Source of the DNA: Streptomyces termitum
GTDB lineage: Bacteria; Actinomycetota; Actinomycetes; Streptomycetales; Streptomycetaceae
DNA: 64,000 nt
Reading direction: 5' to 3'
Assembly: GCF_014650175.1 (NCBI RefSeq)
Contig: NZ_BMUL01000005.1
Span: 81,968 to 145,967, forward strand
Shown one piece after another: positions 25,501 to 35,500 of the stretch (position 1 is the stretch's first letter; every line of letters starts with the position of its first letter). A model generated the notes under the pieces. It did no database searches. It was not told where the DNA came from and saw only the letters and a program-made list of their open reading frames with translations. Both the position numbers and the translations under genes were made by a program.

Positions 25501-26526
25501 TCAGCCCTCCTGAAGGGTGGTCAGGCCGTGCTCGATGAAGACCGGGACCAGCTCGCCGATGCGGTCGAAGCCGGCGCCGACGGTCTGCCCGAGGGTGTAG
25601 CGGTAGTGGATGCCCTCCAGGATCACGGCGAGCTTGAACCAGGCGAAGGCCGTGTACCAGGAGAGGGCGGAGACGTCCCGGCCGGAGCGGGCCGCGTACC
25701 GCTCGGCCAGCTCGGCGGCGGCGGGGTGGCCGGCGGCGGTCGCGGTCGTCGAGATCGGCGAGCCGGGCAGGTCCAGCGGGGTGCTGTACATGACCAGGAG
25801 GCCGAGGTCGGTGAGCGGGTCGCCGAGGGTGGACATCTCCCAGTCGAGGACGGCCCTGATCCGGTCGTCGTCGCCGACCAGGGCGTTGTCGAGGCGGTAG
25901 TCGCCGTGCACGACGGCCGGCGCGGGGGAGCCGGGCAGCGCGCGGCCGAGGGCGGCGTGCAGCTCCTCGACGCCGGGCAGCTCGCGGCCCCGGGAGGCGG
26001 CGAGCTGCTTGCCCCAGCGGCGCAGCTGCCGGTCGAGGAAGCCCTCCGGCCGCCCGAAGTCCGCGAGACCGGCCTCCGCCGGGTCCACGGCGTGCAGGTC
26101 GACGAGGGTGTCGACCAGGCCGAGGACGGCGGCGCGGGTCCGCTCCGGGCCCAGCGGCGCGAGCTGGGAGGCCGAGCGGTACGGGGTCCCCTCGACGAAC
26201 TCCATCACGTAGAACGGCGCGCCGAGCACCTCCTCGTCCTCGCAGAGCAGCACCGTCCCCGGCACCGGTACGGCGCTCGGGCCGAGGGCGGTGATCACCC
26301 GGTGCTCCCGCCGCATGTCGTGCGCGGTGGCCAGCACGTGGCCGAGCGGCGGGCGGCGCACCACCCATCGGCCGGTGCCGTCGGTGACGGCGTACGTGAG
26401 GTTCGAACGGCCGCCCTCGATCAGCCGTGCCTCCAGGGGGCCGGCGACCAGGCCCGGCCGCTCGCGGTCCAGATGGCGGCGGAGCCGCTCGGGGTCGAGG
26501 CCGGGCGGCGGGGGAGCGGGGCTCAT
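25501..26526 (-). CDS. APH-like phosphotransferase (ACAD10/11 kinase-domain type)
   Basis: The 341-residue kinase-fold protein has the Brenner motif HGDYRLDN (catalytic Asp209) and the DFG-equivalent LDWEMS (Asp228). The closest known architecture is the phosphotransferase half of ACAD10/11, so the substrate may be a hydroxyacyl-CoA rather than an antibiotic. A GGAGG precedes the ATG. It is the first gene of the two-gene operon with the acyl-CoA dehydrogenase, and a palindromic operator lies 39-59 bp upstream. Confidence 0.9.
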   Translation of the reverse strand: MSPAPPPPGLDPERLRRHLDRERPGLVAGPLEARLIEGGRSNLTYAVTDGTGRWVVRRPPLGHVLATAHDMRREHRVITALGPSAVPVPGTVLLCEDEEVLGAPFYVMEFVEGTPYRSASQLAPLGPERTRAAVLGLVDTLVDLHAVDPAEAGLADFGRPEGFLDRQLRRWGKQLAASRGRELPGVEELHAALGRALPGSPAPAVVHGDYRLDNALVGDDDRIRAVLDWEMSTLGDPLTDLGLLVMYSTPLDLPGSPISTTATAAGHPAAAELAERYAARSGRDVSALSWYTAFAWFKLAVILEGIHYRYTLGQTVGAGFDRIGELVPVFIEHGLTTLQEG

Positions 26527-26564
26527 GGGGCGTACCTCCGGTGGGGCGACGGGTCGGCGTTCAT

Positions 26565-26585
26565 GATGACCGACCAGTCGGTATG
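26565..26585. promoter_or_regulatory. Palindromic candidate operator before the phosphotransferase gene
   Basis: ACCGACCAGTCGGT at 26569-26582 is a perfect 6-bp inverted repeat (ACCGAC/GTCGGT) with a two-base spacer. Flanking bases extend the match to the site at 22733-22750. Confidence 0.65.
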
Positions 26586-26589
26586 TCGT

Positions 26590-26640
26590 CCAGAGGGGCT
26601 CTCCGAGGGGTCTCTCCAGAGGGGCCCTCCGGGGGTCTCT
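26590..26640. repeat. Two 25-26 bp tandem repeats upstream of the phosphotransferase operon
   Basis: A unit starting CCAGAGGGGCTCTCCGAGGG occurs at 26590-26615 and again, with three differences including one deletion, at 26616-26640 (CCAGAGGGGCCCTCCGGGGG). They lie just upstream of the operator. Function unknown. Confidence 0.8.
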
Positions 26641-26688
26641 CCCGGGGACCGGAAGAGGAGCCGGGGCGGGCGGCCTCGCCGGGGGCAC

Positions 26689-26725
26689 GGGAAAGGGGCC
26701 CGGGACGCTCCCCGGACCCCTTCCC
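26689..26725. terminator. Hairpin terminator after the MBL-fold gene
   Basis: GGGAAAGGGGCCCGGG (26689-26704) pairs with CCCCGGACCCCTTCCC (26710-26725) with few mismatches and a five-base loop, 16 bp beyond the stop of the minus-strand gene at 26741. Confidence 0.6.
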
Positions 26726-26740
26726 GCACCCGCGTACGGC

Positions 26741-27652
26741 TCAGGCGTGGCAGGCCACCGGCCGGCCGCCGTTCATCGCCGCCATGTCGCCGAAGACCGC
26801 CACCGGGTCGAGCGGATGCCCCTCCGGCAGCCCGTCCAGCTCCGCGTACGCCCGGTGCAGATTGGCCACCAGGCGCTCGCTCTCCCGCCAGGCGCCGAAG
26901 TCGCCGAGCTCCGCCCGGCGCGCGGTCTCCAGCGGCGGATCGCCCTGGGCGTGCCCCTCGGCCGCCAGCTCCCGCACCCACCGCAGATACCGCTCGGTCG
27001 CGTCGTAGGCCGACGGGTCGGTCACCGGCCCGTGCCCCGGCACCACCCGCTCCGCGTCCAGCGACCGCAGCACGTCGAGGGCGCGCAGCGACCCGGCCAG
27101 CGAGCCCATCGGCAGGAACGGCGTCCCGCCCTGGAAGACCAGGTCGCCGGTGAAGACCACCCCGGCCTCCGGCAGGTGCACGATCGAGTCGCCCGTGGTG
27201 TGCGCGGCACCCGGGTGCAGCACCCGCACCTCGAACCCGCCGGCGTACAGCGTCAGGCGGTCGCGGTAGGTGAGGTCCGGCGGCGTGATCTCGACCCGGC
27301 CGAAGTCGGTCCCCGGCCACAGCAGGTGCAGCTGGTGCCCGGCGTCGAGCTGCTCGGACCGGCAGTTCTCGTGCCCGACGATCCGGGCCTCCGGCCGGAA
27401 CACGCCGTTGCCGTAGGTGTGGTCGCCGTGGTGGTGGGTGTTCACGATCGTGCGGGGCAGCGGCAGCCCCTCGGCGAGCACCGCCTCGCGCAGCAGCAGG
27501 GCGCGCCGCTCGGTGGCGGTCGTGTCGACGAGCAGGGACTCGTCCGCGTCGCCGAGGAAGCCGGCGTTGTTCAGGCACCAGCCCCCGTCGGGCTGGACGT
27601 AGGCGTGGACGCGCGGCGCGAGCGCGACCACGTACGGATCGGTGGCAGGCAC
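26741..27652 (-). CDS. MBL-fold metallo-hydrolase
   Basis: The 303-residue protein has the metallo-beta-lactamase zinc motif THHHGDH (His73-His78), with further ligands in PGAAHTTGD and FTGDLVF, and a late PGHGPV. The GTG start has a GGGGGGAA stretch upstream. Length and motif order are like quinoprotein-relay or SoxH-type hydrolases, but the substrate is unknown. It is transcribed divergently from a quinone oxidoreductase gene across a 155-bp gap. Confidence 0.9.
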   Translation of the reverse strand: MPATDPYVVALAPRVHAYVQPDGGWCLNNAGFLGDADESLLVDTTATERRALLLREAVLAEGLPLPRTIVNTHHHGDHTYGNGVFRPEARIVGHENCRSEQLDAGHQLHLLWPGTDFGRVEITPPDLTYRDRLTLYAGGFEVRVLHPGAAHTTGDSIVHLPEAGVVFTGDLVFQGGTPFLPMGSLAGSLRALDVLRSLDAERVVPGHGPVTDPSAYDATERYLRWVRELAAEGHAQGDPPLETARRAELGDFGAWRESERLVANLHRAYAELDGLPEGHPLDPVAVFGDMAAMNGGRPVACHA

Positions 27653-27807
27653 GGTGGTTCCCCCCGGAAGACGAAGATCGAACGGACAGGGCGAAGCCTG
27701 CCATCCGGCGGCCCGCCCGGTGGCCGGAATCCGACGACGGACCGGCCCGGGGCCCGCCTGGCCGTGCCCCGCTTGCGCGGTCCTCCGACCCCGCCGAGGG
27801 TCGAGGC

Positions 27808-28737
27808 ATGAAGGCGATCAGCTACCGCCGGTACGGCGGCCCCGAGGTCCTGGAGTACGGCGAGCTGCCCGACCCGAAGGTCGGCCCGGACGAGGTCCTC
27901 GTCCGGGTCCGGGCGGCGGCCGTCAACCCGGTCGACTGGAAGGCGCAGGCCGGATACCTGGACGGCATGTTCGAGACGGTCTTCCCGGTCGTCCCCGGCT
28001 GGGACGTGTCGGGCGTCGTCGTCCGGCCCGGCGTCTCCGTCACCGAGTTCGCCGAGGGCGACGAGGTCATGGGGTACGTCCGGGAGGACTTCCTCTGCCA
28101 CGGGACCTTCGCCGAGTACGTCGCCGCGCCGATCCGCACCCTGGCCCGCAAGCCGCGCGCGTACTCCTTCGAGGAGGCGGCCGGACTGCCGCTGGCCGGG
28201 CTCACCGCCTACCAGTCGCTGCACACCGCGCTCGGGGTGCGCCCCGGCGAGACCGTCCTGGTGCTCGCGGCGGCCGGCGGGGTCGGCTCCCTGGCCGTGC
28301 AGATCGCCCGGCACCTCGGCTGCCGGGTCCTCGGGGCGGCCCGCGCGTCCGGCCGCGACCGGGTGGCGGAGCTGGGCGCCGAGCCGGTCGACCTCGACGA
28401 GGAGACCTTCACCCGCCGGGTCCGGGAGCTGGCCCCGGACGGCGTCCACGCGGTCCTCGACACCCTCGGCGGGCCCTTCCTCCCGCACGCGGCCCGGCTG
28501 CTCGCGCCCGGCGGACGGCTCGCCTCGATCGCCGACGGCGAGGTGCTGGCGCTCGGCGGCCGCTACTACTGGGTCCGGCCGGACGCCGCCGACCTGGCCG
28601 CGCTCGCCGACCTCGCCGACGAGGGCGTCCTGACCGTCCGGGTGGACCGCACCTTCCCGCTGGAGCAGACCGCCGAGGCCCAGCGCGCCAACGCCGCGGG
28701 CGGCCTCCACGGCAAGGTCGTCGTCACCGTCCCCTGA
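27808..28737 (+). CDS. NADP-dependent quinone oxidoreductase-like protein (MDR family, zinc-free)
   Basis: The 309-residue protein starts MKAISYRRYGGPEVLEYGEL and has NPVDWK, GWDVSG and AAAGGVGSLAVQIAR. These are markers of the quinone oxidoreductase branch of medium-chain dehydrogenases. Zinc-lobe cysteines are absent. A GAGG lies shortly before the ATG. It probably reduces quinones or enones using NADPH; a stress role is typical for the family but not shown here. Confidence 0.9.
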   Translation: MKAISYRRYGGPEVLEYGELPDPKVGPDEVLVRVRAAAVNPVDWKAQAGYLDGMFETVFPVVPGWDVSGVVVRPGVSVTEFAEGDEVMGYVREDFLCHGTFAEYVAAPIRTLARKPRAYSFEEAAGLPLAGLTAYQSLHTALGVRPGETVLVLAAAGGVGSLAVQIARHLGCRVLGAARASGRDRVAELGAEPVDLDEETFTRRVRELAPDGVHAVLDTLGGPFLPHAARLLAPGGRLASIADGEVLALGGRYYWVRPDAADLAALADLADEGVLTVRVDRTFPLEQTAEAQRANAAGGLHGKVVVTVP

Positions 28738-28749
28738 GGGCCCCCGGCC

Positions 28750-29070
28750 TCACCAGATCAGCGCCGCCCCGCACACCGCCAGCGCGACCGTGCACCCGGC
28801 CGCGATCAGCGCGCCCCGGTGCGAGAGGACGCGCGGGCGGGGGGTGTCCAGGGAGCGGATGCGCCGGTGCGCGACCGCGAGGAAGCCGATCCACAGCAGC
28901 GCGGAGAGGGCCAGCCCGGTCATCCCCGCCGCCGTCGCGCCGTCGAGCAGGGCCAGCTTGATGCCGAGCACCGCCACGACCGTGCACGACAGGGTCGTCC
29001 GCCGCCACGCCAGCCGGGTCCGCTCCGGCTGGAGCCCGGGATCGCGCGCCCCGGCGCCGGACGCGGCCAC
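28750..29070 (-). CDS. DUF202 family membrane protein
   Basis: The 106-residue protein has the DUF202 start LQPERTRLAWRRTTLS and three hydrophobic helices. It starts at a GTG sharing one base with the stop of the upstream DUF202 gene (TAGTG), so translation is coupled. Function of the family is unknown. The pair probably forms a small membrane complex. Confidence 0.85.
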   Translation of the reverse strand: MAASGAGARDPGLQPERTRLAWRRTTLSCTVVAVLGIKLALLDGATAAGMTGLALSALLWIGFLAVAHRRIRSLDTPRPRVLSHRGALIAAGCTVALAVCGAALIW

Positions 29071-29462
29071 TAGCCGGCCCGGCCGAAGACCACGAGCACC
29101 ACCATCGCGACGGCCACCACGGCCACGGTGAGGCTCAGCACGGCCGGGAAGCGGGAGACCGGCAGGTCCTCGCCCCGCCGCATGGCCCGCTCGCAGCGGA
29201 TCCAGTGGTTGACCGCGCGCAGCGCGCACAGCACACCGGCCGCGAGCAGGGCGAGCGAGAGCCCGACCCGGACCGCCCAGCGCAGGTCCGGCAGGAACTG
29301 GTCGACGGCGAAGCCGCCGCCGATGAGCGCGAGCGCGGTGCGGATCCAGGCGAGGAAGGTCCGCTCGTTGGCGAGGGAGAAGCGGTAGTCGGGGGTCTCG
29401 CCCTCGTCCCGGATCCGCCGCGGGGCGAACCACAGCCGCAGACTCTGTACGAAATCGCTCAC
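29070..29462 (-). CDS. YidH/DUF202 family membrane protein
   Basis: The 130-residue protein has the family motif FSLANERTFLAWIRTALALIGGG followed by two further hydrophobic helices. The GTG start lies nine bases after the Nudix gene stop. It overlaps the second DUF202 gene by one base. Order Nudix, YidH, DUF202 on one strand suggests a single transcript. Confidence 0.9.
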   Translation of the reverse strand: MSDFVQSLRLWFAPRRIRDEGETPDYRFSLANERTFLAWIRTALALIGGGFAVDQFLPDLRWAVRVGLSLALLAAGVLCALRAVNHWIRCERAMRRGEDLPVSRFPAVLSLTVAVVAVAMVVLVVFGRAG

Positions 29463-29471
29463 GCCCGAACC

Positions 29472-30002
29472 CTAACGGCCGAGGTGCGCCACCAGGCGGT
29501 CATGCGCGGCGAGCCCGTCCGGGACCCACTCCCACGCTTCCGGCCCGTCGTCCGAGAGCCGTTCGCGCAGCTCGTCCGGGGTGAGGAAGGCGTGCCAGGC
29601 GACCTCCTCGGCCTGCGGCCGCACGGGCGGGTCGCAGCGGACCTCGTAGACGGCGGACCACCACTTCCCGGCCACGCCGCCGGAGTCGTACAGGAACTTG
29701 AGGACGAACTCGGGCCGGGGCAGCCCCGAGACGCCCAGCTCCTCCTCGGCCTCGCGCAGCGCCGCGTCGTCATAGGACTCGCCGGCGGCGACGACCCCGC
29801 CGACGAACGGGTCGTACATCGACGGGAAGAGCAGTTTGCCGGCGGTCCTGCGGTGGACGAAGAACCGGCCCTCCGCGTCCCGGACCCGGACGAAGACGCA
29901 GCGGTGGACCAGGCCCCGCGCGTACACCTCGCCGCGCGGGGCCCGTCCGACCACCCGGTCCCGCTCGTCGACGACGTCGTGCATCTCCTCGGAGGCGTTC
30001 AT
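29472..30002 (-). CDS. Nudix hydrolase
   Basis: The 176-residue protein carries a complete Nudix box from Gly69 to Val91 (GVVAAGESYDDAALREAEEE then LGV), with Glu75 and the REAEEE metal-binding cluster. The N-terminus (DVVDERDRVVGRAPRGEVYARGLVHR) resembles the isopentenyl-diphosphate isomerase/YfcD-like branch. It probably hydrolyses a nucleoside-diphosphate-linked compound, substrate unknown. It heads a likely operon with two DUF202 genes. Confidence 0.92.
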   Translation of the reverse strand: MNASEEMHDVVDERDRVVGRAPRGEVYARGLVHRCVFVRVRDAEGRFFVHRRTAGKLLFPSMYDPFVGGVVAAGESYDDAALREAEEELGVSGLPRPEFVLKFLYDSGGVAGKWWSAVYEVRCDPPVRPQAEEVAWHAFLTPDELRERLSDDGPEAWEWVPDGLAAHDRLVAHLGR

Positions 30003-30033
30003 GCCCCCATGAAAGCACCGGCGCCGGACGGGA

Positions 30034-31489
<1,456 letters not shown>

Positions 31490-31520
31490 AAAACGGGAGG
31501 GGGTGAGGGCGCCGGAACGG

Positions 31521-31549
31521 TTGACTCGATACATCCGTGTATCCAAGAT
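31521..31549 (+). promoter_or_regulatory. Promoter of the FAD-dehydrogenase gene with palindrome in the spacer
   Basis: TTGACT (31521-31526) and CAAGAT (31544-31549) are separated by exactly 17 bp. The spacer holds GATACA-TCCG-TGTATC (31528-31543), a perfect inverted repeat, so a repressor would sit on the promoter. The -10 box ends seven bases before the ATG at 31557, implying a leaderless mRNA. Confidence 0.65.
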
Positions 31550-31556
31550 GCGGTCC

Positions 31557-33212
31557 ATGCCCTACGACGCCGATGTGATCGTGATCGGGGCCGGCCTCGC
31601 CGGTCTCGTCGCCACCGCCGAACTGGTCGACGCCGGCCGCTCCGTGATCCTCCTGGACCAGGAGCCCGAGCAGTCCCTCGGCGGCCAGGCCCACTGGTCC
31701 TTCGGCGGCCTCTTCCTGGTCGACTCGCCCGAGCAGCGCCGGCTGCGCGTGAAGGACAGCCACGCCCTCGCCCTCCAGGACTGGATGGGCACCGCCGGCT
31801 TCGACCGCCCCGAGGACGCGTGGGCCCGCCGCTGGGCGGAGGCGTACGTCGACTTCGCCGCCGGCGAGAAGCGCGCCTGGCTGCACGCGCGCGGGGTCCG
31901 CTTCTTCCCCGTCGTCGGCTGGGCCGAGCGCGGCGGCTACGACGCCACCGGCCACGGCAACTCGGTGCCCCGCTTCCACATCACCTGGGGTACGGGCCCC
32001 GGCCTCGTCGCCCCCTTCGAGCGCACGGTCCGCGAGGGCGTCGCCCGCGGGCTCGTCACCTTCCGCTTCCGCCACCGCGTCACCGCCCTCGGCCGTACCG
32101 CCGGCGTCCTCGACACCGTCTCCGGCGAGATCCTGGAGCCCTCCGACGCCCCGCGCGGCACCGCCAGCGGCCGTACCGCCACCGGCTCCTTCGCCCTGCG
32201 CGCCCAGGCCGTGATCGTCACCACCGGCGGCATCGGCGGCAACCACGACCTGGTCCGCGCCCAGTGGCCCGCCCGCCTCGGCACCCCGCCCGCGAAGCTG
32301 CTCTCCGGCGTCCCCGCCCACGTCGACGGCCTGATGCTCGGCATCGCCGAGCGGGCCGGCGCCCACCACGTCAACCGCGACCGGATGTGGCACTACACGG
32401 AGGGCATCGAGAACTGGGACCCGATCTGGGCCCGGCACGGCATCCGCATCCTGCCCGGCCCCTCCTCCCTCTGGCTCGACGCCACCGGCCGACGGCTCCC
32501 CGTTCCGCTCTTCCCCGGCTTCGACACCCTCGGCACCCTCGACCACATCATGCGCACCGGCCACGACCACACCTGGTTCGTGCTCGACCAGCGGATCATC
32601 GGCAAGGAGTTCGCCCTCTCCGGCTCCGAGCAGAACCCCGACCTCACCGGCAAGTCCGTCCGGGGCGTCCTCGGCCGCGCCCGCGCCGACGTCCCCGCCC
32701 CCGTGAAGGCGTTCATGGACCGGGGCGCCGACTTCGTCGTCGAGAAGGACCTCGCCGCCCTGGTGCGGGGCATGAACCGGATCACCGGCCTCGACCTGAT
32801 CGACGAGGACGCGCTGCGCCGCGAGGTCACCGCCCGCGACCGCGAGGTCGCCAACCCCTTCACCAAGGACCTCCAGATCACCGCGATCCGGGGCGCCCGC
32901 GGCTACCTCGGCGACCGGCTGATCCGCACCGCCGCCCCGCACCGCATCCTCGACCCCGCCGCCGGCCCGCTGATCGCCGTCCGCCTCAACATCCTCACCC
33001 GCAAGTCCCTCGGCGGCCTCCAGACCGACCTCTCCTCCCGGGTCCTCACCGAGACGGGCGAACCCCTCCCCGGCCTCTACGCGGCGGGCGAGGCGGCCGG
33101 CTTCGGCGGCGGCGGCGTCCATGGCTACCGCTCCCTGGAGGGCACCTTCCTGGGCGGCTGTATCTTCTCCGGGCGCGCGGCCGGACGGGCCGCCGCGAAG
33201 GCCGTGGCCTGA
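31557..33212 (+). CDS. FAD-binding dehydrogenase (fumarate reductase/KSTD-like flavoprotein)
   Basis: The 551-residue flavoprotein has the N-terminal FAD motif VIVIGAGLAGLVATAEL and C-terminal GLYAAGEAAGFGGGGVHGYRSLEGTFLG, which closes around FAD in the fumarate reductase/3-ketosteroid dehydrogenase superfamily. Start 31557 is chosen from the promoter at 31521-31549; ATGs at 31476 and 31548 lie upstream of or inside the -10 box. It is divergent from the TetR/hydroxysteroid-type SDR pair, so it may act on the same substrate class. Substrate is unproven. Confidence 0.9.
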   Translation: MPYDADVIVIGAGLAGLVATAELVDAGRSVILLDQEPEQSLGGQAHWSFGGLFLVDSPEQRRLRVKDSHALALQDWMGTAGFDRPEDAWARRWAEAYVDFAAGEKRAWLHARGVRFFPVVGWAERGGYDATGHGNSVPRFHITWGTGPGLVAPFERTVREGVARGLVTFRFRHRVTALGRTAGVLDTVSGEILEPSDAPRGTASGRTATGSFALRAQAVIVTTGGIGGNHDLVRAQWPARLGTPPAKLLSGVPAHVDGLMLGIAERAGAHHVNRDRMWHYTEGIENWDPIWARHGIRILPGPSSLWLDATGRRLPVPLFPGFDTLGTLDHIMRTGHDHTWFVLDQRIIGKEFALSGSEQNPDLTGKSVRGVLGRARADVPAPVKAFMDRGADFVVEKDLAALVRGMNRITGLDLIDEDALRREVTARDREVANPFTKDLQITAIRGARGYLGDRLIRTAAPHRILDPAAGPLIAVRLNILTRKSLGGLQTDLSSRVLTETGEPLPGLYAAGEAAGFGGGGVHGYRSLEGTFLGGCIFSGRAAGRAAAKAVA

Positions 33213-33266
33213 GCAAGCCGCCCGGAAGCCTCCCGGGACAGGAGGGAAAGGCCCCGGACGACGCCG

Positions 33267-33299
33267 GAAGGGCCCCGGGGACACGCCCCGGGGCCCTTC
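33267..33299. terminator. Bidirectional hairpin terminator
   Basis: GAAGGGCCCCGGGG (33267-33280) pairs perfectly with CCCCGGGGCCCTTC (33286-33299) across a five-base loop, between the convergent FAD-dehydrogenase and gluconate transporter genes. Confidence 0.85.
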
Positions 33300-33318
33300 G
33301 CGGACGACCGCCGCCCCG

Positions 33319-34716
33319 CTACATCACCAGCGACAGCAGCAGCACGAAGACGATGCCGACGACCGAGATGATCGTCTCCATCACCGACCAGGTCTTCACC
33401 GTCTGGCCGACGTCCATCCCGAAGTACTCCTTCACCAGCCAGAACCCGGCGTCGTTCACATGGCTGAAGAAGAGCGAACCGGCACCGATCGCCAGCACCA
33501 GCAGCGCCGTCTCCCCGGTGGACATGCCGGCCGCCAGCGGCGCCACCAGCCCCGCCGCCGAGATCGTCGCGACCGTCGCCGAACCGGTGGCGAGCCGGAT
33601 GGCGACCGCGATCAGCCAGGCCAGCAGCAGGGCCGGGATCGACCAGTTCTTGGAGAAGTCCAGGATCATCTGGCCGACGCCGATGTCGATGAGGGTCTGC
33701 TTGAAGCCGCCGCCCGCGCCGACGATCAGCAGCACGCCCGCGATCGGCGCCAGCGACTTCTCGACCGTCGAGGAGAGCCGCTCCTTGCCGAAGCCGGCCG
33801 CCCGGCCCAGCGTGAACAGGGCCACTATCACGGCGGCGAGCAGCGCGATCAGCGGCGAGCCGATGACGTCGGTGACCTTCTGCACCCCGTTCTCGGGGTC
33901 GTCCACGACGATGTCGACGAGCGCCTTCACCAGCATCAGGACCACCGGCAGCAGCACGGTGGCGACGGTGGCGCCGAAGCCGGGGCGCTTCTCCAGGTCG
34001 GCCGAGGGCCGCTCCGGGATCATTCGCTCGGGCGCCTGGATGTCCACCCAGCGGGCGGCATACCGGGAGAACAGCGGACCGGCGATGATCACCGTCGGGA
34101 TCGCGACGACCAGGCCCAGGGCGAGGGTGACGCCCAGATTGGCGCCGACGGCGTCGATCGCGACCAGCGGCCCGGGGTGCGGCGGGATCAGCCCGTGCAT
34201 CACCGACAGGCCGGCGAGGGCCGGGATGCCGATCCGCATCAGCGAGTAGTTGCCGCGCTTGGCGACCATGAGGACCACCGGGATCAGCAGCACGATGCCG
34301 ACCTCGAAGAAGAGGGGCAGCCCGATCACCGAGGCGATCAGGACCATCGCCCAGGGCATGGCGCCCTTCCGGGTCCGGGCCAGGATCGTGTCGACGATCT
34401 GGTCGGCGCCGCCCGAGTCAGCGAGCAGCTTGCCGAGGATCGCGCCGAGCGCGATCAGCACGCCCACCCCGGCCACGGTGCTGCCGAGGCCGGCGGTGAA
34501 GGACTTGATGGTGTCGGCCAGCGGGGCACCGGCGAACGCGCCGAGCGCGAGCGAGCCGATGGTCAGGGCCAGGAACGCGTGCAGCTTGAACCGGGTGATG
34601 AGCAGGACGATGACGGCGATGCCGGCGAGGACGGCGATGCCCAGCTGGGCGTTGCCCGCCGAAGTGATCGGCTCGACGGCGTCCGCTGCCAGGGTCTCGA
34701 CGCTGAGACTGGTCAC
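33319..34716 (-). CDS. gntP: GntP family gluconate:H+ symporter
   Basis: A 465-residue inner-membrane symporter with about twelve to fourteen helices. HGLIPPHPGPLVAIDAVGANLG and the late GSLFFSHVNDAGFWLVKEYFG are signature regions of GntP permeases. It imports gluconate (or a related sugar acid) for the kinase encoded 70 bp upstream. The GTG start follows a GGGAC stretch. The divergent FadR-type regulator and a palindrome at 35438 complete the locus. Confidence 0.95.
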   Translation of the reverse strand: MTSLSVETLAADAVEPITSAGNAQLGIAVLAGIAVIVLLITRFKLHAFLALTIGSLALGAFAGAPLADTIKSFTAGLGSTVAGVGVLIALGAILGKLLADSGGADQIVDTILARTRKGAMPWAMVLIASVIGLPLFFEVGIVLLIPVVLMVAKRGNYSLMRIGIPALAGLSVMHGLIPPHPGPLVAIDAVGANLGVTLALGLVVAIPTVIIAGPLFSRYAARWVDIQAPERMIPERPSADLEKRPGFGATVATVLLPVVLMLVKALVDIVVDDPENGVQKVTDVIGSPLIALLAAVIVALFTLGRAAGFGKERLSSTVEKSLAPIAGVLLIVGAGGGFKQTLIDIGVGQMILDFSKNWSIPALLLAWLIAVAIRLATGSATVATISAAGLVAPLAAGMSTGETALLVLAIGAGSLFFSHVNDAGFWLVKEYFGMDVGQTVKTWSVMETIISVVGIVFVLLLSLVM

Positions 34717-34786
34717 GGTGGGTCCCTTGGGGGTTGAAGGGGGCAGGAAAAAAGGGGGGACGGGGGTACGGGACGCGGGGGAGGGC

Positions 34787-35314
34787 TCAGCCGCGGGCGC
34801 CGCGCAGCGCGGCCACCGCGCGGGCCGCGATCTCCTCCGGCGTCCCGGAGACGTCGACGGCGACGCCGAGCTCGTCCTCCTCCAGCGGCTGGAGGGTGGC
34901 GAACTGCGAATCGAGCAGCGCGGTGGGCATGAAGTGCCCCTTGCGCGCGGCCATCCGGGCCTCGATGAGCGCCCGCTCGCCGGTCAGGTGCAGGAAGACG
35001 ACCCCGGGCGCGGCGGCCCGCAGCCGGTCGCGGTAGACCCGCTTGAGCGCGGAGCTGCTGACCACTCCGCCGTGCCCGGCCCGGCCGTGCGCCCAGGCGC
35101 CGATGGCGTCGAGCCACGGCCCCCGGTCGGCGTCGTCCAGCGGCACGCCGGCCGACATCTTGGCCACGTTGGCCGCCGGGTGGAAGTCGTCGCCCTCCGC
35201 GTACGGAAGGCCGAGCGCCCCGGCGACCAGCGGGCCGATCGTCGTCTTGCCCGTCCCGGCGACGCCCATGACGACGACGACCGGGGGAGCGGCGGGGTGG
35301 GGGGTGGTGCTCAT
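34787..35314 (-). CDS. gntK: Gluconokinase
   Basis: The 175-residue P-loop kinase phosphorylates gluconate to 6-phosphogluconate for the pentose phosphate pathway. It has Walker A GVAGTGKT (residues 17-24), EGDDFHPAANVAKM for substrate binding and GHFMPTALLDSQFATLQPL near the C-terminus, all typical. It is the first gene of the operon; gntP follows 70 bp later. The start at 35314 has GAGG upstream; longer upstream frames have no site. Confidence 0.95.
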   Translation of the reverse strand: MSTTPHPAAPPVVVVMGVAGTGKTTIGPLVAGALGLPYAEGDDFHPAANVAKMSAGVPLDDADRGPWLDAIGAWAHGRAGHGGVVSSSALKRVYRDRLRAAAPGVVFLHLTGERALIEARMAARKGHFMPTALLDSQFATLQPLEEDELGVAVDVSGTPEEIAARAVAALRGARG

Positions 35315-35437
35315 GGGGGAGTGCCTCGCTGTCCTCTTCGACATCGGTGCCGTCCCGGCGCCGTCGCTGTCCTTGCGACACCGGTCCGTCGCGCTCATGA
35401 AACCCATTGGGTACGACGTATTCAAGAGTCTGTGACA

Positions 35438-35454
35438 TAAAAGTCGTACTTTTA
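35438..35454. promoter_or_regulatory. Candidate operator of the gluconate regulator
   Basis: TAAAAGT-CGT-ACTTTTA is a perfect 7-bp inverted repeat with a three-base spacer, between the divergent gntK and gntR starts. It contains GT-N3-AC, the core expected for FadR-type GntR proteins, and is very AT-rich for this DNA. Confidence 0.75.
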
Positions 35455-35464
35455 ATTCCTGGAT

Positions 35465-35493
35465 GTGATCACTCCGGCCGCCCCGCATAGGCT
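35465..35493 (+). promoter_or_regulatory. Promoter of gntR
   Basis: GTGATC (35465-35470), a 17-bp spacer and TAGGCT (35488-35493), seven bases before the ATG. This predicts a leaderless transcript starting immediately downstream of the operator. Confidence 0.55.
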
Positions 35494-35500
35494 GGTCACC

